DNA of 64,000 nucleotides from Roseomonas sp. (GTDB lineage: Bacteria > Pseudomonadota > Alphaproteobacteria > Acetobacterales > Acetobacteraceae), in contig JAPSLO010000010.1 of the NCBI GenBank assembly GCA_031180725.1, positions 186,001 to 250,000 of the forward strand, in the 5' to 3' direction. The position numbers and the translations under genes are program-made. Shown piece after piece: positions 16,173 to 24,878 of the stretch. The notes beneath the pieces are model-generated. The model was given only the letters and a program-made list of their open reading frames with translations. It was not told the origin of the DNA and did not search any database. Each line of letters starts with the position of its first letter. Positions within the stretch are counted from its first letter, which is position 1.

Positions 16173-17135
16173 ATGCAGCGACGGCACCTTCTTGGCGTGG
16201 CGATGGTCACAGCGTTGGGCATGCCACGCCTGGCACGCGCCGCTTGGCCGGCCGACCGGCCCATCCAGGTCCTCGTCCCTGGGCCGGCTGGCGGCGGGAT
16301 GGATATGTTGGCTCGCACCATCCTGCCCTTCGTCCAGCGCCGCCTGCCCGGCGCGAGTTTCGTGGTCATCAACCGTCCAGCCGCGGGCGGGCAGCAAGCC
16401 TTCGAGGGGATCGCGCAGGCGGCGCCCGACGGCTTCACCATAGGCGCCGCACAGGCTCCCAACTCGATCACGCTGCCGATCGAGCGCCAGGTACGCTACC
16501 GCGTGCAAGACTTCACCTTCCTCGGCAATGTCATCGAGGATCCATGCGGCCTCTGGGTCCGCGCGGACAGCCCGCTCCGCGGCGCTGCGGACCTCGTCGC
16601 CGCCGCGCGTGCGCGCCCGGGCCGGGTTACTATCGGCACCGCCGGCGTCGGAAGCGACGATCATCTGCTGCAGCTTTCGCTGCAGGAGGCCACGGGTACC
16701 GATTATTCGCACGTACCCTTCAACGGCACGCCACCCATCATCGCCAACCTGCTGTCGGGAAGCATCGATGTCGGCTCCTTCAACATGAGCGAAGGGCTGG
16801 GGCTGATGCGCGACGGTACGATTCGCGCTTTGGCACAGGGCGGCCCCGAGCGCTGGGCTGCTACCGGTGCCGTGCCGACCTTCCGTGAGCAAGGACTTGC
16901 GGTGCTCGGTGGCTCCACCCGCGGTCTTGTCGCACCGCCAAACCTCCCCCCCGAAATCCGCGAGCCACTGCGCACGGCCATCGCAACCGCGAACGCCGAT
17001 CCGGAGTGGACCGCAGAGGCCGAGCGCCTCAATCTTCCACGTCGGCCGATGAGCGCCGCCGACCAGGAGAAGCTATTCCTGGAAGAGGATGCACGGCTGC
17101 GCGCGATATGGGCGCGGAAGCCCTGGCGTGACTGA
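16173..17135 (+). CDS. Bug-family (TctC) periplasmic solute-binding receptor
   Basis: 320 residues. The N-terminus MQRRHLLGVAMVTALGMPRLARA is a signal peptide with a twin-arginine-like start and an ALARA-type cleavage site near residue 23. The mature protein shows the Bug hallmarks: PIQVLVPGPAGGGMDMLAR, NRPAAGGQQAFEGIAQAAPDGF, GTAGVGSDDHLLQL, the VPFNGTPPIIANLLSGSIDVG ligand loop, and RGLVAPPNLPPEIREPL. These receptors bind carboxylates for the TctAB membrane pair or act in signalling. No tctA or tctB is in the window, so it is an orphan, as is common in this group. It sits 28 bases upstream of a carbon-carbon lyase-family gene, suggesting its ligand is that enzyme's substrate. Confidence 0.88.
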   Translation: MQRRHLLGVAMVTALGMPRLARAAWPADRPIQVLVPGPAGGGMDMLARTILPFVQRRLPGASFVVINRPAAGGQQAFEGIAQAAPDGFTIGAAQAPNSITLPIERQVRYRVQDFTFLGNVIEDPCGLWVRADSPLRGAADLVAAARARPGRVTIGTAGVGSDDHLLQLSLQEATGTDYSHVPFNGTPPIIANLLSGSIDVGSFNMSEGLGLMRDGTIRALAQGGPERWAATGAVPTFREQGLAVLGGSTRGLVAPPNLPPEIREPLRTAIATANADPEWTAEAERLNLPRRPMSAADQEKLFLEEDARLRAIWARKPWRD

Positions 17136-17163
17136 TTTTCCAACCTTGCCGGAGAAGGACTCC

Positions 17164-18027
17164 ATGACCCCACCCGAGAGAATGCGTGCCCTGCTTGCCG
17201 AGCCCGGCTTCGTTGTGATGCCGGCTGTGTGGGACGGGATCACTGCCAAGCTGACCTACGCGACTGGATTCAAGACCGCCTTTCTCTCCGGCTCCTGCGT
17301 GGCGGCGAGCCGCCTGGGTGGGCCTGACCTCGACCTGATCTCCTTCGCCGAGATGCTGAACAGCCTGGAGATGGTCCGCGGAGCTGCGCCAGATCTGCTT
17401 GTGCTGGCCGATGGAGACCACGGTTATGGCAACGCCATGAACGTGCAGCGCACGGTGCGCGCCTATGGCCGCGCCGGCGCAGCCGCCGTACTGATCGAGG
17501 ACAAGATCACACCGCGCGCCCTGACCTCCGACGGCAAACCGTGCATGCCGCGGGATGAGGTGCGGATGAAGATCCGGGCTGCAGTTGAGGCGGCGAGGGA
17601 CAGCGGGATCCTGGTGATGGCGCGGACAGATTGCCGACCGACAGCGGGGATCGAGGAGGCGATCGCTCGGATCGAGATGTATGTCGAGGAGGGCGCTGAC
17701 ATCCTCTTTCTCGATAGCCCGAAGGATGAGGAGGAGGTACGGCGCGCCGTTGCGGCATCGAGGGGGCGGCCGCATTTCGCCGTGCTCTCGCCGGGAGCGC
17801 CACGCGAGACACCGACGCAGAAGCGGGCGGCTGAGCTCGGCCTGAAGATCGGCACCTTCCCCACCGGCCTGCTCTCCCCGGCGATCGCCGGCATGAAGGC
17901 CGGCCTGGCGGCTATTGCGGCGGGTGAGTCGGAGGCGAAAACTGCGCTTTCACCGAAAGAGCTTCGCGAGACACTCGGCTATGGCGAATACGACGCCCAG
18001 GCTGGGCGGTTCGTCGCCCCACCCTGA
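17164..18027 (+). CDS. Isocitrate lyase/PEP mutase superfamily enzyme
   Basis: 287 residues from ATG 17164, preceded by GGAGAAGG. This TIM-barrel family cleaves or rearranges C-C or P-C bonds next to a carboxylate with Mg2+. Seen here: VMPAVWDGITAKL at the N-terminus, the metal-site DGDHGYGN near residue 85, VLIEDKITP, GKPCMPRDE, ILVMARTDCRP and GADILFLDSP. The KKCGH catalytic-loop cysteine of isocitrate lyases is not present, so oxaloacetate decarboxylase or dimethylmalate/methylisocitrate-type activity is more plausible. It is the second gene of a two-gene unit with the Bug receptor, and a hairpin follows its stop. Confidence 0.85.
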   Translation: MTPPERMRALLAEPGFVVMPAVWDGITAKLTYATGFKTAFLSGSCVAASRLGGPDLDLISFAEMLNSLEMVRGAAPDLLVLADGDHGYGNAMNVQRTVRAYGRAGAAAVLIEDKITPRALTSDGKPCMPRDEVRMKIRAAVEAARDSGILVMARTDCRPTAGIEEAIARIEMYVEEGADILFLDSPKDEEEVRRAVAASRGRPHFAVLSPGAPRETPTQKRAAELGLKIGTFPTGLLSPAIAGMKAGLAAIAAGESEAKTALSPKELRETLGYGEYDAQAGRFVAPP

Positions 18028-18040
18028 GCCGCATGCGTAA

Positions 18041-18079
18041 CCACATGCCGCTCTCATGCGCAGATTGGAGCGGCTGTGG
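18041..18079 (+). terminator. Stem-loop terminator candidate after Bug-lyase operon
   Basis: Thirteen bases after the stop at 18027 the arms CCACA-T-GCCGCTC (18041-18053) and GAGCGGC-TGTGG (18068-18079) form a 12-pair stem with one bulged base and a 14-base loop. No T-run follows, so it would be an imperfect intrinsic terminator. Confidence 0.45.
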
Positions 18080-19075
18080 TTGCCCGGCCTGTGGCATTGG
18101 CAGGCCCCACGCGGCAAGTCCAAGCGCGACGGCCGACGTGGCTCACCCAGTCGGGTGGCGCGGTCCACCAGCGGCAGGCTGAGGACGAAGGCGGTGCGCG
18201 GGTTGCGCGGAGCGCGTCATATGCCAGACGAACTGGCGCGCCCTGCCCTACTCGCAATCGCTCGCACTTTGCCGCGCCGGTCATCTGCCGACAGCCTGCC
18301 CTCTGCTCCCGCGCTGAAGGCGCAGCACATTGCGGCGCAAAGCCGGCATACGGCAGGCCTGGCCTGCCGCGCTGAATGCCACTCGGCCATCAGCTCAATG
18401 CGGCGCCACTTAAGCAGGACATTCTGCTCGACCGAGAACTTATGCGGTGCGCTCTTAGTCGGTGTGGACGGATTCTCTCCGATCGCTTGGTAATTTCAGG
18501 GCGGGTGGCCGGGCCTCCGGTTCAGGCGCATTGAGGCTGGCCCGCTGCGGTCTTGCCTTGCTGGCTCGGCTCATCTCGAAAGCGGGTAGACATCGTATGT
18601 GAGTATATCGGGGCGCCGGACGCTCTCTGGCGATCCGCCTTGAGGAGGGTGAGTTTCCCCTTTGCAGAGGTCGTTTACCGGGCTCACGGCGGTACCAGGA
18701 AGGCCGGCGGCGCCAGGAAGGTCAGAGCCGCTGCTTCGTGGGTGCCGGATGGTGTGCCACTTTCGCGTATTGGGGCGACTCTCGGGCGAGGGCGCGCAAA
18801 CGATGGCGCCAAGCTACCGATCTTGCTCGAGTTGCCGAACCTGGGCGCACACCGCCGCACAGCGGTGTCGCACTTGCCGAGAACCGCTGCCCCGTCTAAC
18901 TTCCTGAAGTTCAGAGCCCTTTTGTCCCAGCCGCGCCAACACCCTGCATCGCACTCTTGGCGAGGCGCCCGATGGCAGGTAGGTGCTTGCGGCAGAAGCG
19001 CCTCGGCTTGCGTTGCCATCCAGCCGAGCATCGAGCCTCGGCCTTTCCCTATTCTCACCCGAAGTCCCGACGGTC
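18080..19075. other. Intergenic region upstream of the RepA-like gene
   Basis: About 1 kb with no convincing gene on either strand. If the downstream gene is a functional initiator, an origin with iterons could lie here or inside the gene. I looked for tandem iteron repeats and for an AT-rich tract and saw neither beyond a short AT-richer patch at about 18590-18612. Confidence 0.4.
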
Positions 19076-20428
19076 ATGAACCTGCATTCTCGTCCACACA
19101 CACCGGTGGCAGATCCCGCCGCCCCGCGGTCCGGCGGGGAGGTGATTTGGCATTACCCTGCCTTTTGCCGGATTGCGTTGCCACTGCGCGCCCCCCGGGC
19201 GGCCTGGGGGCGGACTGTCGCGACCGCTTCGGTGACCATTGAGCCGGGCGCTGCAGGCCACACCCTGCCAGCGGGCGGGCTTCTCAGGGCGTTGCTCCTC
19301 TTCATCTGCGACGCCGCAGTCAGAACTGGTGCCCCTGTCGTAGAGCTCGGCGAGGATGCAGCAGTGCTGGCTCTGCGGCTTGGGCGGCCTGCTCTAGAGG
19401 ACGCCGTAAGGGAGCAGATGGAACGCATCCTTGCCGCAACCATCGCCGTATCGGTCGATGATGGACCGCACCGAGCAGTATTTGACAAGCGCGCGCTGCC
19501 CCGGAGCCTCAACGCAGTATGGCGGAGCTCCGTTCGCCTCAACAGAGGCTTTCACGCAGGCCTACTCGAAAGCGCCATTCCGCTGGACAGGGCAGCCGTC
19601 GAGACGCTGCGGGACACGCCGATGGCTCTCGATGCCTATGCCTGGGCCAAGCAGGCGCTGCAGGGCCGGGAGCCGGGCGAAGTCGCTTCTGCTACCTGGG
19701 CTGACTTGCATGCGGGCTTCGCGACCGCGTCGCAGGACCTGAGCACGTTCAAGCCCCTCTTCGAAGCCGCCTTGCAACGGGCAGCCGAAGCTGATCCCGC
19801 GCTGCAGTTGCAGGCGACCTCAGCGGAGGTGTGCGTCGCCTTCGCGATGACTGATGGTGGCGGGCGCAGCGGCACGCAGCCAGCCCCTGAGGTCCTCCCT
19901 GTCACACCGGTTAGCGAGGTGACTGCGCCGGCTGTGGCGCAGCCCACCGTCACTTCGACGCCATCAGGCCCGGAGCCAGCCGAGCTTGCTGCTGAGCAGC
20001 AGGGCAAGCCTGAGGGCGACCCTCGTGGTGGGCCGGTGCAGGACGACCACGCCGCATGCGTCGCTGAACGAGAGACGATCGCGACATCACCTATCATGTC
20101 AGCGCCGCTTCCGGAGACGGTGAGCCTGCGCTCCGAGCTGACCGGACTGCGACAGGTTATCTGGCTGCGGCGCGGCTATGGCGTGGACAGCGCCCTGGTC
20201 GGGGTGACACCGGGCGCTCGCTTCGATGCCGACCGGGTCACGCTCCTGGCTGTCGAGCCCCTCGTGATGCAGGTGAGCGGCGGACTGCCCAAGGGTGACT
20301 TCGACCAGATCTCCGCATGGATCACCCTAAACCGCGATCTCATCGACGACATTTGGGCTGGGCAGGTCAGGTCATTCGAGGAGATCAGTCGGCGCGTTCG
20401 GAAGGCACCGTCCTCCGCCTGGCGTTAG
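19076..20428 (+). CDS. RepA-like plasmid replication initiator with C-terminal extension
   Basis: 450 residues from ATG 19076, with no strong ribosome site. Residues about 45-260 follow the alphaproteobacterial plasmid RepA pattern: TLPAGGLLRALLLFICDAAVRTG, LEDAVREQMERILAATIAVSVDD, a strand with AVWRSSVRLNRGF, then ESAIPLDRAAVETLRDTPMALDAYAWAKQAL (winged-helix region) and a TWADLHAGF-FKPLFEAALQRA tail. A Pro/Glu-rich linker (280-340) then leads to an extra domain of about 90 residues (ELTGLRQVIWLRRGYGVDSA, ISAWITLNRDLIDDIWAGQV). That tail is not part of the usual RepA. No parA or parB is nearby. It may be a relic of an integrated plasmid or an active initiator; family-level confidence is moderate. 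Confidence 0.6.
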   Translation: MNLHSRPHTPVADPAAPRSGGEVIWHYPAFCRIALPLRAPRAAWGRTVATASVTIEPGAAGHTLPAGGLLRALLLFICDAAVRTGAPVVELGEDAAVLALRLGRPALEDAVREQMERILAATIAVSVDDGPHRAVFDKRALPRSLNAVWRSSVRLNRGFHAGLLESAIPLDRAAVETLRDTPMALDAYAWAKQALQGREPGEVASATWADLHAGFATASQDLSTFKPLFEAALQRAAEADPALQLQATSAEVCVAFAMTDGGGRSGTQPAPEVLPVTPVSEVTAPAVAQPTVTSTPSGPEPAELAAEQQGKPEGDPRGGPVQDDHAACVAERETIATSPIMSAPLPETVSLRSELTGLRQVIWLRRGYGVDSALVGVTPGARFDADRVTLLAVEPLVMQVSGGLPKGDFDQISAWITLNRDLIDDIWAGQVRSFEEISRRVRKAPSSAWR

Positions 20429-20567
20429 CCATGGCAATAGCTGCAGCGGCCTGCTTGGAGGCCGCCGAGGTAAGCTTCAGCGCCGCCCAAATGGCCTGCG
20501 GCTCGCGCATGAGCTCGTCACAATAAAGAGAGCATGCGGAACTTGCACCGTCGGTGCTTCCAGTCAT
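20385..20567 (-). CDS. Small hypothetical ORF downstream of metallophosphoesterase
   Basis: 60 codons from ATG 20567, just 7 bases after the metallophosphoesterase stop on the same strand, and overlapping the 3' end of the RepA-like gene on the other strand. The product contains a helix-like segment (MREPQAIWAALKLTSAASKQ) and no known motif. There is no clear ribosome site. It is listed because of its operon-like position only. Confidence 0.25.
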   Translation of the reverse strand: MTGSTDGASSACSLYCDELMREPQAIWAALKLTSAASKQAAAAIAMANARRRTVPSERAD

Positions 20568-20574
20568 CCGCTTG

Positions 20575-21372
20575 TCAGGAGGTCGTCCAACCCTTTCCGT
20601 CCCAAACGCGTACCTCAACGGTCGCGCGGCCGTTCTCGACGGTGATCCGGTTGTAGGCATTTGGCTCGCCCCGCAACCGGGTGGAGGTGGCGGTCGCGGC
20701 CTGCACGACGAGTAGCTCTCCCTCGCCGGGACCGGCTGCGCCCCCGGCTGCGCTTGCGTCGATGGCTGCACCGCGGGCGCGCATGTAGCCAAGGTGCAGA
20801 TGCCCGGAGAGGATCATGCGGACGCCGAGCGCGGCAAAGGTGGAGAGGGCGGCCTCTGCCCGACCGACGAGGCGTGTGTCCGGCGCGGTCTCAGGTGGCA
20901 GGAAGGGGTGGTGAGCGACGACGATGCGGAACAGGTGGGGCGGCATGGCCTGCAGGCGCTCCACCGCGCGCCGAAGCCTGGTCTGGCCGACCCGGCCCTG
21001 CGACCAATCGAGGAAGGCGGCTGCGCGTGAAGTGGTATTGAGGCCCACAACCGCGATCTCGTCGTCGGTCCAGACTGGCTCAGGCTCCTTGGCGATGAAC
21101 CTGCGCCAGCGGCCAAGAGGGTCGAAAAAGCGCTCGTGCAGCCGATAGGAGGTGAGGTCGTGGTTGCCGGGAACTGCGAGAACTGGGGCACGAAGGCGGG
21201 CGAGGAAGGCCTGGGCCGCCCGGTACTCCCGTGACCTGGCCCGCATCGTGAGGTCGCCGCTGAGCGCGATGAGGTCCGGCGGATCGGTATTCAGCTCGGC
21301 GGCAAGCGCGTCTACCACGGCCGGCTCTGTGCGGCAGAAGTGCAGGTCGGAAATGTGCGCGATGCGGCGCAT
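20575..21372 (-). CDS. Calcineurin-like metallophosphoesterase
   Basis: 265 residues. All five metal-binding blocks are present: ISDLHF near residue 8, LSGDLTMRA near 38, VPGNHD near 68, [10 protein letters not shown] near 150 and LSGHLHLGY near 188. The spacing is that of class III cyclic-nucleotide phosphodiesterase or UDP-diacylglucosamine-type single-domain phosphoesterases. It is soluble with no signal peptide. The substrate is not set by sequence. It is divergent from the lipid kinase gene at 21643; a role in phospholipid or signal-nucleotide turnover would fit that neighbour but is inference. Confidence 0.88.
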   Translation of the reverse strand: MRRIAHISDLHFCRTEPAVVDALAAELNTDPPDLIALSGDLTMRARSREYRAAQAFLARLRAPVLAVPGNHDLTSYRLHERFFDPLGRWRRFIAKEPEPVWTDDEIAVVGLNTTSRAAAFLDWSQGRVGQTRLRRAVERLQAMPPHLFRIVVAHHPFLPPETAPDTRLVGRAEAALSTFAALGVRMILSGHLHLGYMRARGAAIDASAAGGAAGPGEGELLVVQAATATSTRLRGEPNAYNRITVENGRATVEVRVWDGKGWTTS

Positions 21373-21642
21373 CAGGGGTGCGGCACTGCTCAGCGGGCGG
21401 AAGTACCGGGAGCGGCGCTAGCGAGGATTATCGGCATTTGGGCAACCGCAACGGGCGAGAGTGGCGCGGGTTCGGTGACACCGGCAAAGAGCCGGCAGCC
21501 TTGGACATGGCCGCGCTGGCAGCCTGCTCGACGCCCGGCGATCATCCGCATGGCCCTGCAAGCTCACGGGTTGCACACTCGCTCATACGCAACCAGGCCG
21601 AACCATTTGCATTAGTCATCGATCAGCGGACCCTGAGGCAAC

Positions 21643-22605
21643 ATGGAAGATGCCGGCGATGGTGAGCGACCACCGGTAGTGCCTGGAAGCCCGCGGCAGC
21701 GCCGGGCTTTGCTGGTGGTCAACTCCAAAAGCCGCGACGGGGGGAAGGCCATCGAGGCTGCTGCCACCCTTCTCCGGAGCGGAGGCATTCATCTCCTGCA
21801 GGAGCAATGCCGCAACTCGGACGAGCTACCCGCGACCATCCGGCGTCTGGCTGGCTCCATCGATTTAGTGATCCTCGGTGGCGGCGATGGCACGATGAAC
21901 TCGGCCGCTCCGGCCTTGATCGAGACGGGCCTGCCGCTCGGGATCCTTCCGCTCGGCACCGCCAATGACTTGGCGCGGACGCTCGGCATTCCATTCGACC
22001 TCGATGGTGCCGCGCAGGTAATCGTCGACGGGCATGTGAGGCACATCGACCTGGGCGAGGTCAATGGCCGGCCCTTTTTCAACGTCGCCAGTATTGGGCT
22101 CAGCGTTGAGGTGACCTGTGAGTTGACGCGCGAAACCAAGCGGAGGTGGGGAAGGCTGGGCTACGCCATCGCCACCTGCCGGGCGCTGTGGCGCATGCGG
22201 CCCTTCTCGGCTGAGATCCGCCGTGAAGGGCAGGTCGACCGGGTCCGTGCCATCCAGATCGCCGTTGGGAATGGGCGCCACTATGGCGGCGGCATGACGG
22301 TCCAGGAGGATGCCGAGATCGACGACGGCCGTTTAAACCTCTACAGCATCGAATTTGAACAGCTCTGGCGCCTTGCGCTCATCTATCCTGCATTTCGCGC
22401 CGGCCGGCACGGCCTGTGGCGGGAGGTGCGAACGGCCACCTGCGAGCAAGTGGAAATCCGAACCCGCCGTCCACGGCCCGTGAACACGGACGGCGAACTC
22501 ACTACCCGTACGCCTGCCCGCTTTCGGGTTCTGCGCCACGCTGTTGCGGTTTTGGCGCCGGCCCAAGCGCAGCAGGCCTCAACACCAGAAGAGCGTAAGC
22601 CTTAG
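21643..22605 (+). CDS. YegS/diacylglycerol kinase-family lipid kinase
   Basis: 320 residues. The DAGK catalytic domain is clear: ALLVVNSKSRDGGKAIE at the N-terminus, LVILGGGDGTMNSAAPAL (nucleotide-binding GGGDGT, about residues 85-100), LGILPLGTANDLARTLGIP, then VNGRPFFNVASIGLS and VGNGRHYGGGM. The end reads VNTDGELTTRTPARFRVL, the usual DGE segment. The family phosphorylates diacylglycerol, phosphatidylglycerol or related lipids at the membrane face. Its stop is directly followed by the left end of an IS5 element, so the C-terminus could have been trimmed slightly by the insertion, though the conserved parts are complete. Confidence 0.88.
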   Translation: MEDAGDGERPPVVPGSPRQRRALLVVNSKSRDGGKAIEAAATLLRSGGIHLLQEQCRNSDELPATIRRLAGSIDLVILGGGDGTMNSAAPALIETGLPLGILPLGTANDLARTLGIPFDLDGAAQVIVDGHVRHIDLGEVNGRPFFNVASIGLSVEVTCELTRETKRRWGRLGYAIATCRALWRMRPFSAEIRREGQVDRVRAIQIAVGNGRHYGGGMTVQEDAEIDDGRLNLYSIEFEQLWRLALIYPAFRAGRHGLWREVRTATCEQVEIRTRRPRPVNTDGELTTRTPARFRVLRHAVAVLAPAQAQQASTPEERKP

Positions 22606-23583
22606 AGGTGGTTTTCAGAATTCACGTGCGAGCCGCCCCGCAACCAGGAATATGCAAGCGGCCTGGAGCAGCGCCTGGATGACGAAGCCGAGCCGACCGT
22701 AGCGCAACGCCAAGCGCCTGTTCTCCAAAATCCAGGCATTGCTGCGCTCGACGGGCCAGCGCCGCTTGCCAAGCCCTGATCCGCCCGGCCGACCACGCCT
22801 GTGGGTTTGCGGCTCGGCGCCGAACTGACGGCGGAGGTCGCGGTGATGCTGGGCGTCATAGCCTTCATCCGCGAAGACCGTACGAACGCGGGCCATGACC
22901 GCGAAGGCGGCGAGGAACAGCCGCTCGACGAGCAGCGTGTCATTGACGTTGGCCGCAGTGGTGGCGCAGGCCACCGGCACGCCGTCCCCCTCCACCGCGA
23001 CGTGGTACTTGGTGCCGCGCTTCGCGCGGTCCGTCGGGTTCGGGCCAGTGAGGTCGCCGCCGCGCTTGGCGCGGACGGAGCAGGCGTCGAGGATCAGATC
23101 GGGGTGGCCGCGCAGCAAGCCGACCAGCAGGGCATGCACCTTCGGCAGCAGACCCGTCACGGCCCAGCGTGCCAAGCAGCGGCGAAGGGTAGAGCCGCTC
23201 GCCTGATCCTTGGTGGCGACTAAGCTGCGCCATGGCGTCCCTTCGCGCAGGAAGCGGCGCAACGTCGCTACCACCCGTATGGTCTTGGTGGGCTGACGCC
23301 CAGGCTGCGGGCTGCAGGCCTCAATGACTGTGGCGATGAGCTGACAGAGTCTGAAATCCATGGCGGCTGCAACCGAATGGCCCCGCAGATATGGGCTAGC
23401 CGACCTCGGACGCCGGTTCGTCCATGGGAAGCGCCGGGTCCGACAACAACGCGACCTTCGTGCCTGTAGCCGGGATGTCCGGTGTTGGCGGTTATTCAGA
23501 CATCGCTGGCCAATGGCCGAGACTGGCGGCTCTGCGCCCACCACGGTCATCTTCTGCGTGCGCCCGCCTTCCTGAAACCGGAC
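22606..23583. mobile_element. IS5-family insertion sequence (boundaries approximate)
   Basis: One intact IS5-type transposase gene lies between imperfect candidate termini. The left end reads GGTTTTCAGAA (about 22611-22621, containing the transposase stop). The right end, read on the other strand, is GGTTTCAGGAA at about 23571-23581. Target duplications were not resolved. The distance from transposase start to the right end (about 220 bases) is long for IS5, so the right boundary is uncertain. Confidence 0.5.
22615..23361 (-). CDS. IS5-family transposase
   Basis: 248 residues from ATG 23361. The text shows the N-terminal FLREGTPWRSL region and SGSTLRRCLARW. The DDE catalytic core follows: first Asp in LILDACSVRAKRGG, GTKYHVAVEGDGVPV, second Asp in VFADEGYDAQHHR, and the Glu in KRRWPVERSNAWILENRRLALRY. 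The C-terminus is CIFLVAGRLAREF. All DDE residues are present and the frame is open, so the element may be active. A longer upstream frame to 23661 has no similarity to transposases and is not used. Confidence 0.88.
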   Translation of the reverse strand: MDFRLCQLIATVIEACSPQPGRQPTKTIRVVATLRRFLREGTPWRSLVATKDQASGSTLRRCLARWAVTGLLPKVHALLVGLLRGHPDLILDACSVRAKRGGDLTGPNPTDRAKRGTKYHVAVEGDGVPVACATTAANVNDTLLVERLFLAAFAVMARVRTVFADEGYDAQHHRDLRRQFGAEPQTHRRGRPGGSGLGKRRWPVERSNAWILENRRLALRYGRLGFVIQALLQAACIFLVAGRLAREF

Positions 23584-23676
23584 AATGCACAGCAGGCCGT
23601 GGCCGGCTGAGTTGGCGGCAAGCGGGTCTTTGATAACCGATGCGCAGGGTATGGCAGCCAACTACAATGCCCATCC

Positions 23677-23904
23677 TCATCGTGTCTCATCATCCGCTGT
23701 GGGGGAATTGAGCCGAAGAGCGGCTTGCTGTTCTCGCAGGATCATATCCATCGAGGCAGCGAAGGTATCATGCCAATCCCGACCTGAGGTCCGTAGTTCG
23801 CGCAGGAGGTTGGCGGGGACGGGGATAGGCGTGTCGTCATCCGGAAGTTCGCCGTGATGCGCATCCAACCATGCTATGAGCCGCTTCAAGGCGCTTCTGT
23901 CCAT
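23677..23904 (-). CDS. Small hypothetical protein
   Basis: 75 residues from ATG 23904, with AAAGG about 8 bases upstream. It is acidic and helical (MDRSALKRLIAWLDAHHGEL, then PVPANLLRELRTSGRDWHDTF and MDMILREQQAAL). No family is recognised. It lies 11 bases downstream of another small ORF on the same strand, so the two may form a unit beside the IS5 element. Confidence 0.5.
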   Translation of the reverse strand: MDRSALKRLIAWLDAHHGELPDDDTPIPVPANLLRELRTSGRDWHDTFAASMDMILREQQAALRLNSPTADDETR

Positions 23905-23915
23905 TAGAGTGCCTT

Positions 23916-24203
23916 TCAGCCGATCGCCCGGTGGGAAGCGATACAGTCAACCGCTCCTCCTCCCGAAAGCCAGTCCGACATCTCCGGAGGGGGATCGGCC
24001 ACCCCGAGCCGCGCCAGGACATCGTGGACGCCCCGGGGGTTCTCCACGGTTCCGAGGGTGAGGAGGCGCCCGTGCTGGCCGCGCCAGTCCAGACCGTTGC
24101 CCCGCCGCTCCACATGCCCGAGACGGTGGGGGGCGATGTCGTCAGGCGGGTCGAGGTCAGGCGCGGGATCAAGAGGCCGCACCGCCAGGGGCGTCGAGGT
24201 CAT
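23916..24203 (-). CDS. Small hypothetical protein
   Basis: 95 residues from ATG 24203; GGAGGG sits directly against the start codon, closer than ideal, so the true start may be slightly further in. The C-terminal half (WRGQHGRLLTLGTVENPRGV, HDVLARLGVADPPPEMSDWL) reads like real protein. No family is recognised. It probably forms a pair with the 75-residue gene downstream; no toxin or antitoxin motif was seen in either. Confidence 0.4.
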   Translation of the reverse strand: MTSTPLAVRPLDPAPDLDPPDDIAPHRLGHVERRGNGLDWRGQHGRLLTLGTVENPRGVHDVLARLGVADPPPEMSDWLSGGGAVDCIASHRAIG

Positions 24204-24264
24204 CCCTCCACTATAGACGATTCGTTGCGGCCTAGGCGCTGAGAGGCGCCCGAACCACCCGGAC

Positions 24265-24492
24265 GTGATCGCCCACCACTACCGACGCGGCTCGATGTAC
24301 CTGGCCGTCCGGGGTCGCCGACGTCCTGAGGCGCTGCGTGACGCGGAGCTGCGGCTCGACTGGCTGCACGGGCACCTGCGCCTGACCTGGCAACTCTTCC
24401 CCGGCCTGGTGTGCGACGCCGATGGTCTCTGGACCTGGCCTGGCCGCCCGTGGCTGCCGCTGGCCGTCAGCTTGCGGGCGGTGCGAGGCTGA
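24265..24492 (+). CDS. Small hypothetical protein
   Basis: 75 residues from GTG 24265. The product is basic and Trp-rich (LRLDWLHGHLRLTWQLFPGL, LWTWPGRPWLPLAVSL). It lacks a convincing ribosome site and a recognised family. It diverges from the two small leftward ORFs. Confidence 0.3.
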   Translation: MIAHHYRRGSMYLAVRGRRRPEALRDAELRLDWLHGHLRLTWQLFPGLVCDADGLWTWPGRPWLPLAVSLRAVRG

Positions 24493-24567
24493 CGGCCGCG
24501 CTCAGCTCCCTGTCCGCCGCCGGGCAGGAGCGAACCCGGCGGTTCGGGTCCGAACGCCGAAGGTCTG

Positions 24568-24603
24568 CTTTCATGCGGTCAGCTACTTTCATGCGGTCAG
24601 CTA
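24568..24603. repeat. Two tandem copies of an 18-base unit
   Basis: The unit CTTTCATGCGGTCAGCTA occurs twice head to tail (24568-24585 and 24586-24603) in a non-coding stretch of about 390 bases (24493-24878). That stretch holds no recognised gene and looks like a dispersed intergenic element. Confidence 0.8.
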
Positions 24604-24878
24604 TTGGATGCCGCCCTTCCGCTCCCGGCCAAACCACGCCATAATGGGCGAACTCGACCGGGCTGCTTCCATGTCCGTTCACAACGGCTAAGCAGACATT
24701 TGGGCGGCGCGCGTTTGCAGCCGCTCCCCGCCCGTTTAAGTGGGCCCAGCTCCTATCAGGGCCTGATTCTCAACGCCAAGTTGTTGTGACAACTGCCTCT
24801 TAGGTCCAGGTCCGAGGACCATTGAAACTGCTGTCGCAGCGCGACCCCAGGACCAGGGCAGCCCGGCGCCAATCCGCA

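Noticed and set aside
18080-19075. Plasmid origin with iterons upstream of the RepA-like gene
   Set aside because: I searched by eye for tandem direct repeats and an AT-rich tract and found none convincing.
23677-24203. Toxin-antitoxin pair
   Set aside because: Two small adjacent genes fit the size, but neither shows an RHH, HTH, PIN, RelE or MazF-type motif.
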